This document shows, in pieces, positions 1-12,030 of a stretch of 64,000 nt of DNA; position 1 is the stretch's first letter, and every line of letters starts with the position of its first letter. The notes beneath the pieces were generated by a model, which saw nothing but the letters and a program-made list of their open reading frames with translations, was not told where the DNA came from and made no database searches. This stretch comes from Rhizophagus clarus. Its lineage: Eukaryota > Glomeromycota > Glomeromycetes > Glomerales > Glomeraceae. The stretch spans positions 1,054,001-1,118,000 of the forward strand of contig BLAL01000030.1 of NCBI GenBank assembly GCA_015698045.1. Reading direction: 5' to 3'. The position numbers were made by a program, and so were the translations under genes.

Positions 1-659
1 CATTACCTTTAAAAGTTAATTATTATATAAAAAGATGGCTCGTGCTCAACTCCGTACTACGATATTTTTTAAAAACTTTTTATGATATTTTTTTTAGAAT
101 CTTGATTTAATTAGTTTAAACATCTTTAAAGAATAATTTTATTTTATATTAATTACTAAAAATAATAAATTATTTTGATCTGATTTCTTACTTTTATTTT
201 TTTAAAAAAAATTATTTCATTTTTTTAGTATTAAATAATTTACAATATTTACTTTTCTTATATATAAAAAAACTTAAATTATACTAAAAAGTTCTAATCC
301 AAAATAATAAAATTTTATATATAAGAATAGTAATTAAATTTAAATATTTTTTTTAAAATCTATAAAATTATTATAAATTATATAAATCAAAATATATAAT
401 ATATAGGGATATTTATAGCAAAACAAGGAATTTGATATCAAAAAAAAAAATTTAGATTTATATAACAATTATATATTAATTTGGGTGTTATTATTTGGCA
501 ATCCTTATTATATGATTATATAAAATTTTTAATTGGCTAATTTTTTTTAACTTAAAAAAAATTTCAAAATTTTATAATACAACTTAATTATTTATATTTA
601 AAATTTATTTAATAGTTAAAAATTCTGTAATATAACTTAATTATTTATATTTAAATATT
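1..659. other. AT-rich stretch, no gene seen
   Basis: This is almost pure A+T with homopolymer runs. No reading frame of interest, RNA gene or clear repeat boundary is visible. Around 490-560 there is a TTGGCAAT...AATTGGCTAA stretch that resembles the ends of the purine-rich elements elsewhere in the window, so the left end of the next element may lie here. Confidence 0.5.
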
Positions 660-661
660 TA

Positions 662-838
662 TTTATCACCATTTTCAAAATGATGAATGCAGTTATATCT
701 GAATAAAAAAAAAGAAAACTGAAAACTGGATGAAAACTGAACAAAAGATGGATGAAAACCAGACGAATATTGGTATTCGAATATTCAATCACAAATAAAC
801 AAACAGCCTACACCATTTTGAAAATGGCGATAACAGGT
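662..838. repeat. Small palindromic MITE-like repeat
   Basis: The two ends carry inverted copies of TTATCRCCATTTTCAAAAT, and each copy itself contains the palindrome ATTTTCAAAAT or ATTTTGAAAAT. The interior is GA-rich (GGATGAAAACTG repeats). No coding potential is seen. A target duplication was not identified. Confidence 0.4.
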
Positions 839-1227
839 TAAATTGTCCTTTAAAAGTTAATAACTATTTATTTTTAACATATTAGATAACTAGTAATATT
901 TATTAACAATAATGATAGAAAAAAAACAGTAATGAGAATAATAGTAGAAATAATAATGAAAAATAAAAAAAAAACAATGGGAAATGGTAGAAGATGAAAA
1001 AATATAAAAGAGAAAAGCAGAAAGAAAATAAACAAATAAACAAAAGAGAATTAAAATGAAAAAAAATTGGAAAAGAGAAAATGAAGAAAAAAGTATAAAC
1101 AAAAGGAAAGAGAACAAAATTAAAAAGTAAAAAAAACAAAGATAAAAGAGAATAAAAATAAAGTAAAAAAATAAAAATAAAGTGAAAAGAAACAAAAATA
1201 AGATAAAAAGAAATGAAAATAAGATAA

Positions 1228-1835
1228 AGAGAAACAAAAATAAGGTGAAGAGAAACAAAAATAAGGTGAAGAGAAACAAAAATAAGGTGAAGAGAAACAA
1301 AAATAAGGTGAAGAGAAACAAAAATAAGGTGAAGAGAAACAAAAATAAGGTGAAGAGAAACAAAAATAAGGTGAAGAGAAACAAAAATAAGGTGAAGAGA
1401 AACAAAAATAAGGTGAAGAGAAACAAAAATAAGGTGAAGAGAAACAAAAATAAGGTGAAGAGAAACAAAATAAGGTGAAGAGAAACAAAAATAAGGTGAA
1501 GAGAAACAAAAATAAGGTGAAGAGAAACAAAAATAAGGTGAAGAGAAACAAAAATAAGGTGAAGAGAAACAAAAATAAGGTGAAGAGAAACAAAAATAAG
1601 GTGAAGAGAAACAAAAATAAGGTGAAGAGAAACAAAAATAAGGTGAAGAGAAACAAAAATAAGGTGAAGAGAAACAAAAATAAGGTGAAGAGAAACAAAA
1701 ATAAGGTGAAGAGAAACAAAAATAAGGTGAAGAGAAACAAAAATAAGGTGAAGAGAAACAAAAATAAGGTGAAGAGAAACAAAAATAAGGTGAAGAGAAA
1801 CAAAAATAAGGTGAAGAGAAACAAAAATAAGGTAA
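1228..1835. repeat. 21-bp minisatellite, about 29 near-identical units
   Basis: The unit AACAAAAATAAGGTGAAGAG plus one A is repeated almost perfectly; degenerate units flank it to about 1182 and 2010. Because 21 is a multiple of three, several frames on both strands stay open (KVKRNKN repeated on plus; FSSPYFC, LIFVSLH and TLFLFLF repeats on minus). Frames open on both strands at once argue against coding. One unit near 1470 is 20 bp and splits the plus-strand frame. The low divergence between units suggests recent expansion or homogenisation. Confidence 0.85.
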
Positions 1836-2320
1836 AGAAGAATAATAAAAATAAAGTGAAAATAAATAAAAATAAAGTAAAAAAAAATACAAATAAGGTA
1901 AAGAGAAATAAAAATAAGATAAAGAAGAATAAAAATAAAGTGAAAATAGATGAAAATAAAGTAAAGAGAAACATAAATAAGGTAAAAAAGAACAAAAATA
2001 AAAATAAAAAGGAATAAAAATAAAGATATTTCAGAAAAAACAAAAAATAAAAAAAAAGAAAATGAAGATAAAAAAAAAAATAAAGGTAAAAGAAATAAAA
2101 AAAAAATGAAAAAAATAAAACAAAAATAAAGGAAATAAAAAAAAATAAAGGAAGCCAAAAATAGATAAATAAGAAAAAAGAAAAAGTGGATAAAAACAAA
2201 AGATAACAAAAAAAAGAAAAGTGAAAAACCAAAATTTAAAACTCATAAAGAAAAATAAATAAAGTTAGTAAAAATAAAATATAAAAAACAAATAAAAAAG
2301 AAAAATAAGAAAAAAAGAAG

Positions 2321-2346
2321 CATACCCTATTCATAAAACTGAAAAA
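2321..2346 (-). other. Micro-exon-like module in polypyrimidine tract
   Basis: Read on the minus strand, a polypyrimidine run ends in TTTTTTCAG, followed by TTTTATGAATAG and then GGTATG. This is the order acceptor, 12-13-nt block, donor. The same arrangement recurs at 26,220, 26,418, 48,572 and, on the plus strand, 50,090. Splicing is inferred only. Confidence 0.35.
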
Positions 2347-2859
2347 ATAAAAATTTAAAAAAAAAAAAATTGAAAAAAGAAAAAAACCAAAAATAATAAA
2401 AAATAAAATAAAAAACTAATACAAAAATAAGATGAAAAATATAAAAAAATAATATATCTTTAATACAAAATCAGAAAATTTAAAACTTAAAAGAAAGAAA
2501 TAAATTAGAAATAAACAAAGAAAAATAATAATAAAATAAAGAAAAGAACGAAAAAAAATATACTTATGAAACTAAAAGATTTTAAAAATCCTAAGAAAAT
2601 AAAGAAATAAAAAAGAAATTAGAAATGAGAATAAGAAGAATAAATATGAAGGAATGGAATAAAACAATAAAAAATATATCTAGTTTTTATTTTATTTAAA
2701 AGAAAAATATCATGCCTAAAAAAAAGATTATCTATAAATAAATAATTATATTGATTAACCAATAAAATTTGTTTGTTTAATTATAATAAGAGTTGTCATG
2801 GTAACCGGAATTACCAATTCCATTTTTTTTATTAATTTTATTAAAAATTACAAATATAG

Positions 2860-3000
2860 TAAAATCATAAAAAAAAAATATTTGATATTAAATTTCTTAT
2901 TTTATTATAAATATTTTCACATATAGTTTATATAAATAATATAAATAAATTTAAATATATTTTAAAATTAAAAAGAAAAAAAAAGAATAAAAAAAAATCT
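2860..3000. other. AT-rich spacer
   Basis: A/T homopolymers only. A short stretch just before it (about 2755-2820, containing AACCAATAAAATTTG) may be the right end of the purine-rich element. Confidence 0.4.
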
Positions 3001-3003
3001 AAA

Positions 3004-3198
3004 TAAGGGAGCTTACACATATTACATAATTATCAAAAGGGGGGAGGAGGATAGTTAAAATTTTACATTCCACTTATATTAATTATATAATTTATAAATA
3101 CTATAATCTGATTGGTTATTAAATCTAACAGGAGGGGGAAGGAGTAAGGGTTTATAACAAAATGGATATTACGTGATATATGTAACTCCCCTAATTTA
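3004..3198. mobile_element. MITE, about 195 bp, 25-bp imperfect TIRs
   Basis: The left end TAAGGGAGCTTACACATATT and the inverted right end TAGGGGAGTTACATATATCA match with one indel. The interior has G-rich blocks (AAGGGGGGAGGAGG and AGGAGGGGGAAGGAG) and no frame. The superfamily cannot be told; flanks are too AT-rich to define a target duplication. Confidence 0.6.
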
Positions 3199-3276
3199 TA
3201 AAATTCTTAAAAATTCTTTATTAAAAAAAAAAAATTAATTAATTTTTTAAAAAAAAATAAAATTAATATAAAATAA

Positions 3277-3519
3277 AGGGTTTAATAATTTTCTGCACCT
3301 GCGATGCATCGCACCTTTTTTTGTCACCTGTGTCACACCCCTTCTTTTTTCATTTTTTTATATGTATTCTGGGGACTTAGAATTTTTTCAGTTAGAAAAA
3401 ATCTATTTTTCACCCCTCTAGTTAAATGTCACATGTTTAATTTTACCCAGCATTACCGTAATTTTGCCCAGAATGTTCAGGGTGCGATATATCGCAGGTG
3501 TAGAAAAAAATAAAACCCT
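3277..3519. mobile_element. MITE, about 243 bp, long TIRs with GCGAT core
   Basis: The left end reads AGGGTTTAATAATTTTCTGC then ACCTGCGATGCATCGCACC; the right end is its inverse, ending CAGGTGTAGAAA...AACCCT. Each arm contains an inner palindrome (GATGCATC, GATATATC). Flanks are AAAATAA-like on both sides, consistent with an AT target duplication. The 69-codon frame inside is an artefact. GC content is well above the flanks. Confidence 0.65.
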
Positions 3520-4165
3520 AAAATAAAATATAATTTAAATTATTTAATTATAATTATTAAATAATTTCCATTAAAAAAACACTTTTTCTATTGATCTATA
3601 TGTCTATTTTTTAAAATAAAAAATCATTTTTTTTTATCCTTTAGTCTTTAAAAAAGAAGTCTTTTTCATCATAAGAAACTATTTTTATGACCATACAAAA
3701 TATTTGGAATCAAAAAATCCAGAGTTTCTAAAACTTTTATTTCATGTTTTAGTTCTCTTACTAACTTTTGTTATTTTTTTCAATATTTGTAAAAAAGCTC
3801 TTAGTGCTTAAAAAAAAGTCTTAAGACTAGTTTTTTTTTTTAAGTGTTAACTTGTATTAAAAATAATTGAAGAGCTTAGTAGTTTTATTTAGCTGAAAGA
3901 GCAGTTTATTAATTGTTAGTTTTTTAATTTTTTTTGATAGGATTACTGTATTGCTTTTTTTTAATGGTAATTATACAATTTTTGGATAGATTTTACCAAC
4001 TTGTTTTTGATATTTTAACCTTTTGAAATTTTTTTTATTCTTTTGCTAAACATAATTGAAAAATAAGAAGTATTAAAATATTAATCTTAATGGTAATCTA
4101 TAAAATTCTTATTGGCCTGCTTTCAATTATTAATGATATTCTTTTTGGTTTTAATACTGATATTA
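3520..4165. other. AT-rich, nothing recognised
   Basis: Homopolymer-rich sequence with scattered stops in all frames; no repeat boundary or gene could be supported. Confidence 0.45.
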
Positions 4166-5411
4166 TAGAATCCCAAATAATAGTAATATAACTCACATAT
4201 AGGTTTGTGTAAAGTTTATGTGAAGTTACTTTTTAAACTTACAAATTAAGTTTGTGTAAATCAATTAATTTGGTATATTATGTTTACACAGAGTTTATAA
4301 TAGATATATATGGATTTATTTTTAAAAAATACTAATTTCAGTAAATATAAATTACTTAGTATTTATCAAAATTTATTTTATTTTATTTATTTTTTCATTT
4401 TTTGTTAGTATTTTATATTAAATTTATTTATTTTATTATTTTTTTTTCAGTTTTTAATACCTTAATTACAAAAGTTTGGTTGTGTTTTTTGTTTAGTAAC
4501 ACTACAAAAAGAAAAAAAGTTAATAACTTAATTAATTAAAAAAAAAAATAATGAAAAACATTTTTTCACCCTTCCTTACCTTAATTTCAAAAGTCTAGTA
4601 ATATTTTTCATCTGGTAATACTACAAAAAATAAAAAAAAATTAATAACTTAATTAGTTAAAAAAAACAACGAATGACATTTCACTCATTCTTCCTTACCT
4701 TAATTCTAAAAGTCTGGTCATGCTTTTTATCTGGCCAAAAAACACTTCACCCATCCTCCCTTATCTTAATTCCAAAGTCTGGTCATGTTTTTCGTCTAGC
4801 AATATTACAAAAAAGAAAAAAAAATAATTAATTAATTAAAAAAATACTGAAAAACACTTCATCATCTTCCTTTACTTTAATTCTAAAAGTCCAGTCATGT
4901 TTTTCATCTGGCAATAATATAAATAAAAATAAAAAAATAAATAATTAATTAATTAAAAAAAAATACTGAAAAACATTTTTCTACCTTTCCTTACCTTAAT
5001 TTCAAAAGTCCAGTTATGCTTTTTATTTAGCAATATTACAAAAAATAAAAAAAAGTTAATAACTTAATTAATTAAAAAAAAAAAATAACAAAACACTTTC
5101 TCAACCCTCTCTTACTTTAATTCTAAAAGTCTGGTCATGCTTTTTATTTAATAATACTATAAAAATAAACTAATAAATAATTAAAAAAAGATCAGATATT
5201 TGAATTATCTGATTAAATTGGTAAGACACATAACTCTGCCTTATACTAAATAATTTGTTATAGCGTTAACAAATTTTTTATAAATTTTACAAAATTTTTT
5301 TAACTAAGATATAAGTTTGCATAATATTACTATAAAAAAAGGTTGCATAAAGTTAATAGTAAATGCATGCTGATCATTTGTAAATTATATTAGTATTATT
5401 CAGGATTCTTA
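4166..5411 (-). mobile_element. Non-autonomous element with exon/intron-like satellite (copy A)
   Basis: The ends are inverted copies: left TAGAATCCCAAATAATAGT and right, inverted, TAAGAATCCTGAATAATAC, continuing into TAATATAAYTYAC. Between about 4450 and 5170 lie seven units, read on the minus strand, of a conserved block of about 41 nt (core CATGACYRGACTTTTRGAAT) preceded by TTTTTTGTAG or similar and followed by GTAAGG. The remainder (about 78 nt) is intron-like with TTAATTAAT/TAACTAAT. Copy B lies at 57,482-59,003, and a longer array in opposite orientation at 39,380-40,510. No transposase is present, so it would depend on another element. Confidence 0.65.
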
Positions 5412-7094
5412 TATAAAAATATATACAAAATCTTGAGACTGTGATACACATTATAATTTATGATCTTAAAGTTTAGCACTTTTTTTATATAAAGTATTGT
5501 AAGGCATGATTTTTGTAATCTGGTATAATAGATATCTGTATTAAATCATTGTGTAACTGATCAACTGATGAATCAAATCAATCTGTGTGATAATTAATTT
5601 TAAATATATAGTATATATTATTTATCCTATTTCTATAAAAAAAAATATTACTTTTTTTTTTAAATAATTTGTAAATCTATTTTTTATGCAAAAATAATTA
5701 TAGCTAAAAATAATGTCATTTGATAATATTGCTAATATTATCCAAAATCTTTCTGAGAAGTCTAATAAATTAGATGAGAAAGAGACAGTTGATTTATATT
5801 TATTTTTCATTGGCAATGAAACTATGTTAGCTGAGGTAGAAAAATTATGTAATCACTTATCAACAAATAGTGCTAAGCTTAAATACTTAAAAGGGTTATC
5901 AAAGAAGTTTAAGTCTGAATTTAATATGTTTATTTTTTTCATCTTCTTTTACTCATATCTTTTTAGAACAATCTATTAGTAGTAAGTAAGTTGTAATAAA
6001 TTTGGTTAAACATAGATAAACATATTTTAACTTGAATTTTTCTTTCATAACAATTTTAAACATTTCAAACCAAATATTGTAATATATTTATCAAATATTA
6101 ATTTACACTTCTTTTCTTTTTATTGCACTTTGTAGAGCATCCTATAAAGAAATATCAAATAGAACAGGACTGGAAGTTATATACTATCTCTGATGATCAC
6201 TCTGTAAAATTACCATCTCCAAATAATTAACATGCTTAAAAGTGACAAATTTGTATCTGATCTACACACTACTTTTAGAACTACCTTTCAGAACCTTCAT
6301 GTTGATCAATCAATTATCCTACCACATCTTAGCTAGGAACCTATATGGCCAATTTAACTTCACATAACATAATAATATCACTTATATGATAATAAGGGGG
6401 TAATATGTTAAAATATGTTTATTGATTCAATCTCACATGATGATTAACATAACAAACATTTAATGATACTTTGTGCAAAAAAATAAAAAAAAAAAAATAT
6501 TATTTTATCTTAATTTACAAGTTTAAAATTATAAAAATTATATATTAATTAAAAGTAATAATTATAAATATTATTTTAAATCAAAAATTATTTAAATTAG
6601 ATTACAACAAATTAAAATAAAATAAAAACTATGTAAATATAATAATTATTTAAAAAAAAGTTCAAATCTTCTAATGTTCTCTATTATTTACTATTTACTC
6701 ATTAAAGCCTATAATAAAGAAAGTAAAAATGAATAAACTGATATTGAGCAAGCAAAAGTTGATATTTTGAAGATTTAGCTACAAATTTTTTTGTAATCTA
6801 CAAATTATACAATACCCTCTTGTTCTTTTAACATTTTATAAAGTGTATAATAGCTTATTTTCCATTATTATTTGTTATAAATGACATAATATATTTTTTA
6901 TTAGATTTGCTAATTCTTTTCTAATTTCTCAAAATCAATCTGTAACCAATTTGCAATTAATTTTGAAAATGTGAAAAACATTAAAAAAAAAATATAGATC
7001 ATCAGGATTTATGATTGATATAGGATCAGCTCTTATCCTTGATTTATTTTATTGTGTTATAGATTTATAATTATTATAATAATTCAACTATACA

Positions 7095-7444
7095 TGTAGC
7101 CGAAACCTTCCAGAGGTGTGTCTGAAACCAAAACTCCGAAACTCTAGTCTGAAACATTAGTCAAAATCTGAAACTCTGTCCGAAATTTGAAACCCATTTA
7201 TAGTAATAATTATTATAATTTTGGCTAACATTAAAGAAATTTACTTTTATATAATCAAAAATTTGCCTTTTTAGAATTGTGTGATGTTACCTGAATTATA
7301 TTTTGGCTAGAATTATAAAATTTAACTAAACTTAACCAAATTAGATGAAGTTCAAAACTAGTCCAAAACTCTAATACTTCAATTTGAAACTGTCCAAAAG
7401 TCCGAAACTGAAATTTGTCCGAAACTAAGGGGGTTTCAGCTACA
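7095..7444. mobile_element. hAT-like MITE, 350 bp
   Basis: TIR TGTAGCCGAAACCTTC pairs with the inverted right end TGTAGCTGAAACCCCC. The interior is packed with variants of TCYGAAACTCY, giving internal direct repeats. Flanks ACTATACA and AGTATAAA match at 6 of 8 positions, compatible with an aged 8-bp duplication. It lies inside the Crinkler-like fossil. Confidence 0.6.
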
Positions 7445-7715
7445 AGTATAAATTCAACCCCATAAACTAAAAAAATGCATTTTATATGATAAAATTAGAT
7501 AGAGTCAAATCAGCCCATATGTTAAGCATTTTACTAAAGATTATCAAAGAAAAATATTGCTTATTACTGAACAGATAATTGATATATGAAACAAATTTTT
7601 AATAGATAATGATCATTCAATCAAACATATTCTTTTAGATCTAATATGCATAGATAAACCATATATTTCCTACTTTCTTATATCTAAAGCTTATGCTGTA
7701 GAATGGCTAATACTA

Positions 7716-7876
7716 TATGGGGTCTTTGCAATAGAAAGGTACAAAACTCAAAAAAAAATAAAAATTTAATTAATATTAAATTTACACTTATTTTAGTATA
7801 AAAAACATAATTAGCATATAAAGTAAATTTAAAAATTTTTTTAAGTTTCGTACCTTTCTATTGCAAAGACCCCATA
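7716..7876. mobile_element. MITE, about 160 bp, ~33-bp near-perfect TIRs
   Basis: The left end TATGGGGTCTTTGCAATAGA and its continuation AAGGTACAAAACT are repeated inverted at the right end with one mismatch (AAGGTACGAAACT). The centre is pure AT. The element sits inside the Crinkler-like fossil, between frames for AYAVEWLILY and ITDISDLN. A TA or TATA duplication would suit a Tc1/mariner-type MITE. High TIR identity suggests a young insertion. Confidence 0.75.
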
Positions 7877-9004
7877 TATCACAGATATATCTGATCTAAA
7901 TATAGAATCATCAAAAAAAACAGGAGAAGTGATCTGCAGATTCTTCCTGATACTTAATAAAGATATTTTAACTACCATTATTTTAAGCAGATTATTCAAT
8001 ATATTAATTATGATTTTAAGGAGATTGAGGTTACCATTGCCAAAAAAATTCTAGACTTAATCAAATTAGCAGATTGTAAAGTTTTATTAATTATTGAGTA
8101 ATTTGATATATTATTTGAAAAGGATTCAGTACCTTTAAGAATTCACTTTTTAAGACTTCTAATAAACCTTAATTTTTGAAAAAAAAATTACAAATTTGCA
8201 TGTGTAATTTTAACAGGAATTGCATATACTAAATATAAGAGGAAATACATGAAAAATAGCCAATATGAGTTTTGGGTAATCTATATTGATCTACTATAAA
8301 GCAATATATTTAATATTTTATTACAGTTATACCCTGTTCTGAAGATACAAGGTATTAAAAAAGAGGCAAAAAAAATTACAAATTGTATGCCATGTAAATT
8401 TATATATCTAGTTGAATATATTGAAAAATTCAATATCACTATTACTGATATAAACTGCTTTCAATAAGTATTAAAAAAATTTGAAATTGAACAAGTTAAC
8501 AAGATTCTGGTTATTGCTCAAAAATATTATAATGATCTTCTGAAAACTGAAAAACTTGCTATTATAATACTTTTACAAGCATGTTTCTTCCCAGTAAACC
8601 CATTATGCAGTTTAAATAGAAATTCCTAGATTTTGAGTTAATTTATCAGTATAAAAAAGAAATTACTTATTATCTTCCTTTATGCTCATCTGTTTAGAAA
8701 GCCTTATTAAAAATGTATATGTCATTTGATCTATCTGAAAATATAAAAAACTAACTCTGTGTAAGAAGTCTGATTAGAGAGTAATTTGAAAAAGTCTTAG
8801 AGACATGCTAAAAATCAGCTAATTTTCTTCAATTAGTAATCCTTATTCCCCTACCCCAACTACCCTAGCATTACCCCAAAAAAAGTACTGTGATACAGAT
8901 AAGTCACAATTTATTCACATAATCATTAAAATTTATTTTTTTACAAAGTTTTTTTTTTACAAAATTTTTCAAAAATTAAAAATTATCTTTTTTATGCTTA
9001 ATTT

Positions 9005-9410
9005 TAAAATTGCCTGCCGAAACTAAAAAGGAAATTCTGAAAAGTTTCGGCCAATTAAATCCATTCTAAAACTAAAGCTGAAACTATTCTTAATTTTGGC
9101 CAAAATTAAAAATCAGCTAAAATTACGGCATTAAGTCATGTGACATTACAGCAAAATTGAAAAATTATATTACACAATAGTTATACAATAATCCAAAAAG
9201 GAAATTTCTATATCAATCTTTTATTTGGCCAGAATTATGATATTAAAGCTGGCTTATAATTTTGGCCAAATTTTGGCATTTTGGTAATAATTTTGGCATT
9301 ATAATTTCAGCATTATAATTTCAGCATATTTACTTTTAATTGCCTAAACTTTTGGCTACAAAAAAGTTTCGGCCTTGGCCTAAACTACCTAATTTTGGCA
9401 GGCAACCTTA
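9005..9410. mobile_element. hAT-like MITE, 406 bp, 8-bp TSD CTTAATTT
   Basis: TIR TAAAATTGCCTGCCGAAACT pairs with the inverted right end TAAGGTTGCCTGCCAAAAT. CTTAATTT flanks it perfectly on both sides (8997-9004 and 9411-9418). The interior repeats TTTTGGC/CGGCC motifs. It is nested in the MULE. A similar end (TTTTGGCAGGCAACCTTACTT) occurs near 60,640. Confidence 0.8.
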
Positions 9411-9899
9411 CTTAATTTACTACCATTTAATTTATTACCATAACTTAAAATTTTTCAAATAAAATAGTATTTTTATTTATTACACTTTTTTAATAAAGTA
9501 ATAAATTTATCTCAAATATCTCATATTGTAAGTATATCCTTTCTAGGTTAATGGTATTCTTTGTAAACATTAATATGATTTAATTTCATCTTGCATTTTA
9601 ATAATTAAATGAAAATTTTTTTCAATATTTTTACCTTATTTTAGTTTCCCAACAGCTTTTTGTTCTTTTAATGTTTAAAGTGTACTTTCAGTAGTTGTAA
9701 TTAATCTATTGTATAATTCTTCACATTCTTTATGTTTATTATTATTATTATTTTTTAAAGAATCAATTTTGTAAAATGTTTGTCCAAAACTTGTTGATTC
9801 TTCTTTATATTCAAAAATAAAAGGATATGAATTATTTCAGATTACTACATCAAAAAAATTTATGTTCACCTCCCCTTTTTGTTTAATTAAATATTTACA

Positions 9900-12030
9900 T
9901 ATATAAGAATAAACAGCTTGTTAAAAAGTATTAGTATTCACAGATCCAGATATATGTATTTGTAATATATTATTCTGTACTTAATTACCACTTTGCAAGT
10001 AATTTCCATTTACTTTTAAAAGCAAATTTTCAGTCTGGCTTTTTCTTCCTATCATTATTTGTTCAAATTTTCTTTTTTGATGTACAATTACCGTTTTATT
10101 AATAATATAGATCACCAAATCAAGTCTTAGACAAAAAAATTTATATAAAAAATCACACTTCAAAACTTTTCAATGGACTTCTACAAATATAGTTATTTTT
10201 AATATATAAATTTTTGAATCATATCCAACTCTCATTCAAAGAAACCAATGACTATCAGAGTACCACTCCGTCTCTCTACATATAACTTCAAAATCAAGGT
10301 AAATTACTGTATATTAAAAGCAAAAACTATATATTTCATAGACTGCATTTGTCCAAATTTTTTTATTAGACTCTTGCATTTCATTTTATTAGGAATTAAA
10401 ATATGTTGATAAAGATGAATATCCATCAGGTTCCAGCAGGCTTTTCACAATTCTTTTGGACAGAATTTTTTATTTTTTGGTACCATTAAAGGTTGACAAA
10501 ATTTGGGATCAATAAAGAAAAATATTTTATGTGCAATATATCCATTATAAGTATCTCGTATAATCATTTGATCAGATTGCAGACGTGTTGTTATAGCTCT
10601 ATTTACTGTATATGCTAATGGCAAAGCTGAATCTTAGTATTTGGTCAAATTAAATGACATGCTTTAATTTGTGTTCAGTCTTTATCTGTTAAAATAAATT
10701 CAGGATCTAATTCTTTTTCTTTAAGTTGTAATACGAATTTTGTAATTATTTCAGTGCTAATACTATCATCATACTTTGCATTATATTCTAGAAATAAGTA
10801 AGCTAAAGAAAAACCTGTACCATTTACTTTAGCATATATAATATATAATTCAAAATCCAAATTGTTGGTATTATTTATTTTAAAATAATTTATATTATTT
10901 ACATATGACAAAAAAAAATTATTCATTTAGAATATAACTTACATATTATATTAATACCAAATTCCTTAATTAAAATATTATTTTCAATTAGCATTTGATG
11001 TAACCCTGTTTCAAAAGCAATAGCACGTACTGGTAAATTAATATCTAATATTTTTATACAATTATATTCCTCTAACAAAGCTTTAGCTAATAGAAAGACA
11101 TTAAAATCTCTTTTATATCTAATTTTCCCTAATTTAGTCTACTAAAAGTAAATCTGATTTTGGCGAATTTCTGAATCTAAGTTATTTTCTACAAGGCATG
11201 CATAGATTTCTTTTAGCAGTAAATCAATATTTTTACTAATAAAATCTTTTACACAATTAGGTATATTAACTTTCATGGGTAATTTATGCAATATTTTATG
11301 AATAATATTTACTGATGCTATCTTCATTTCAAAGTCAATAACAATATTAATTTCTTCACAACAGTCATATCATTTCATAGAAGAAGTATCACATTGTTTT
11401 TTTGAATTAAGACATTTTTGGGATCTTTTTGTACGATCAGATTTTTGAGAACATTTATATCGAAAACTAACTTCTTGATTATTTTTTGCATTATATTCAT
11501 CATGAAATTTATATATTTGTTATTTAATTAATAAGTATTAATGTATAATCAAAATATTAATGAAATTAAAATTTAAATATACCTCTAATTGAAATTATTT
11601 GCATCACTTATTTGCTCTATTATATCTTCTGCAATATTCTTGGATGAATTATCATTTAACATCATTATATTAAGAGTTTTTTCAAAAATAAGACCATTAG
11701 ACCCCTGAAACTCTATAGATAGGTTGCCGTTAAAATGGGTAAAGTGATAGAAAAATTTTTTGCAAATTATTACTAAAAATGGCTAAATTATATATATAAA
11801 AGGAAGGTGATAACAATTTTGTTATGAATTTTTTCCTTTTTTAATCAATTATCCAATAGGAATTTGGGTAAAGTTCATATTAAAATTTTAATTTTTTAGA
11901 CCAATCTTTATATATAGTTTCCAGGGTCCTCTATTTTCTTTATTTTCTTCATTATTAAATTCTTTAAGAAAAGATAAATATTCATCTATAGGATCATCAT
12001 ATTTGATCAAATTAATATTTTGATATTCAA
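9900..12030 (-). pseudogene. FAR1/MULE transposase relic
   Basis: Minus-strand fragments in order are: EFEYQNINLIKYDDPIDEYL (about 12,020); EVSFRYKCSQKSDRTKRSQK with the spaced Cys/His of a FAR1-type DNA-binding domain (about 11,480-11,400); VNIPNCVKDFISKNIDLLLK (about 11,250); and a catalytic-core segment TGFSLAYLFLEYNAKYDD ending in ELDPEFILTDKD at 10,675, the usual second Asp of MULE DDE enzymes. Translations then continue with CHWHIYRAITTRL and CPKELWKACWNLM. Frames are split by stops, at least one frame change and a 234-bp MITE. In life it would bind and cut the element TIRs. It is non-functional as it stands. Confidence 0.7.
11697..11930. mobile_element. Small MITE inside the MULE
   Basis: The left end AGACCCCTGAAACTCTATAG is matched by the inverted right end GGACCCTGGAAACTATATA. 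The interior has no frame. It interrupts the N-terminal part of the MULE transposase relic. No clean target duplication could be read. Confidence 0.45.

Larger units (their letters stand above)
888..2700. repeat. Purine-rich low-complexity element (copy 1)
   Basis: On the plus strand this tract is nearly all A and G with scattered C/T; on the minus strand it is a long polypyrimidine tract. It opens with a GATAACTAGTAATATT...AATAATGATAG motif shared with the starts of similar tracts near 25,566, 47,873 and 59,574, so it is a dispersed family and not random low complexity. All long reading frames here (K/N/R-rich on plus, F/L/S-rich on minus) are compositional artefacts. It contains a 21-bp minisatellite and a micro-exon-like module at 2321-2346. 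Confidence 0.6.
5713..8830 (+). pseudogene. Fossil of a Crinkler-like P-loop ATPase gene
   Basis: Discontinuous plus-strand translations give pieces resembling the P-loop ATPase part of Crinkler-type proteins abundant in Glomeromycotina. They include a helix-rich start (SNKLDEKETVDLYLFF) at 5713, QDWKLYTISDDHSVKLP near 6165, AYAVEWLILY then ITDISDLNIESS around the 7.7-kb MITE, a Walker-B-like VLLIIE and FDILFEKDSVPLRIHFLRLL near 8080-8160, and ALLKMYMSFDLSENI near 8705. The family call is from memory of such proteins and not a search. The gene is clearly non-functional, broken many times and interrupted by at least two MITEs (7095-7444, 7716-7876). The first piece may belong to a different gene. 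Confidence 0.5.

Noticed and set aside
890-2246. Long F/L/S-rich minus frames and K/N-rich plus frames of 70-439 codons
   Set aside because: They come from a 21-bp minisatellite and purine-rich sequence; overlapping frames are open on both strands and have no domain or splice context.
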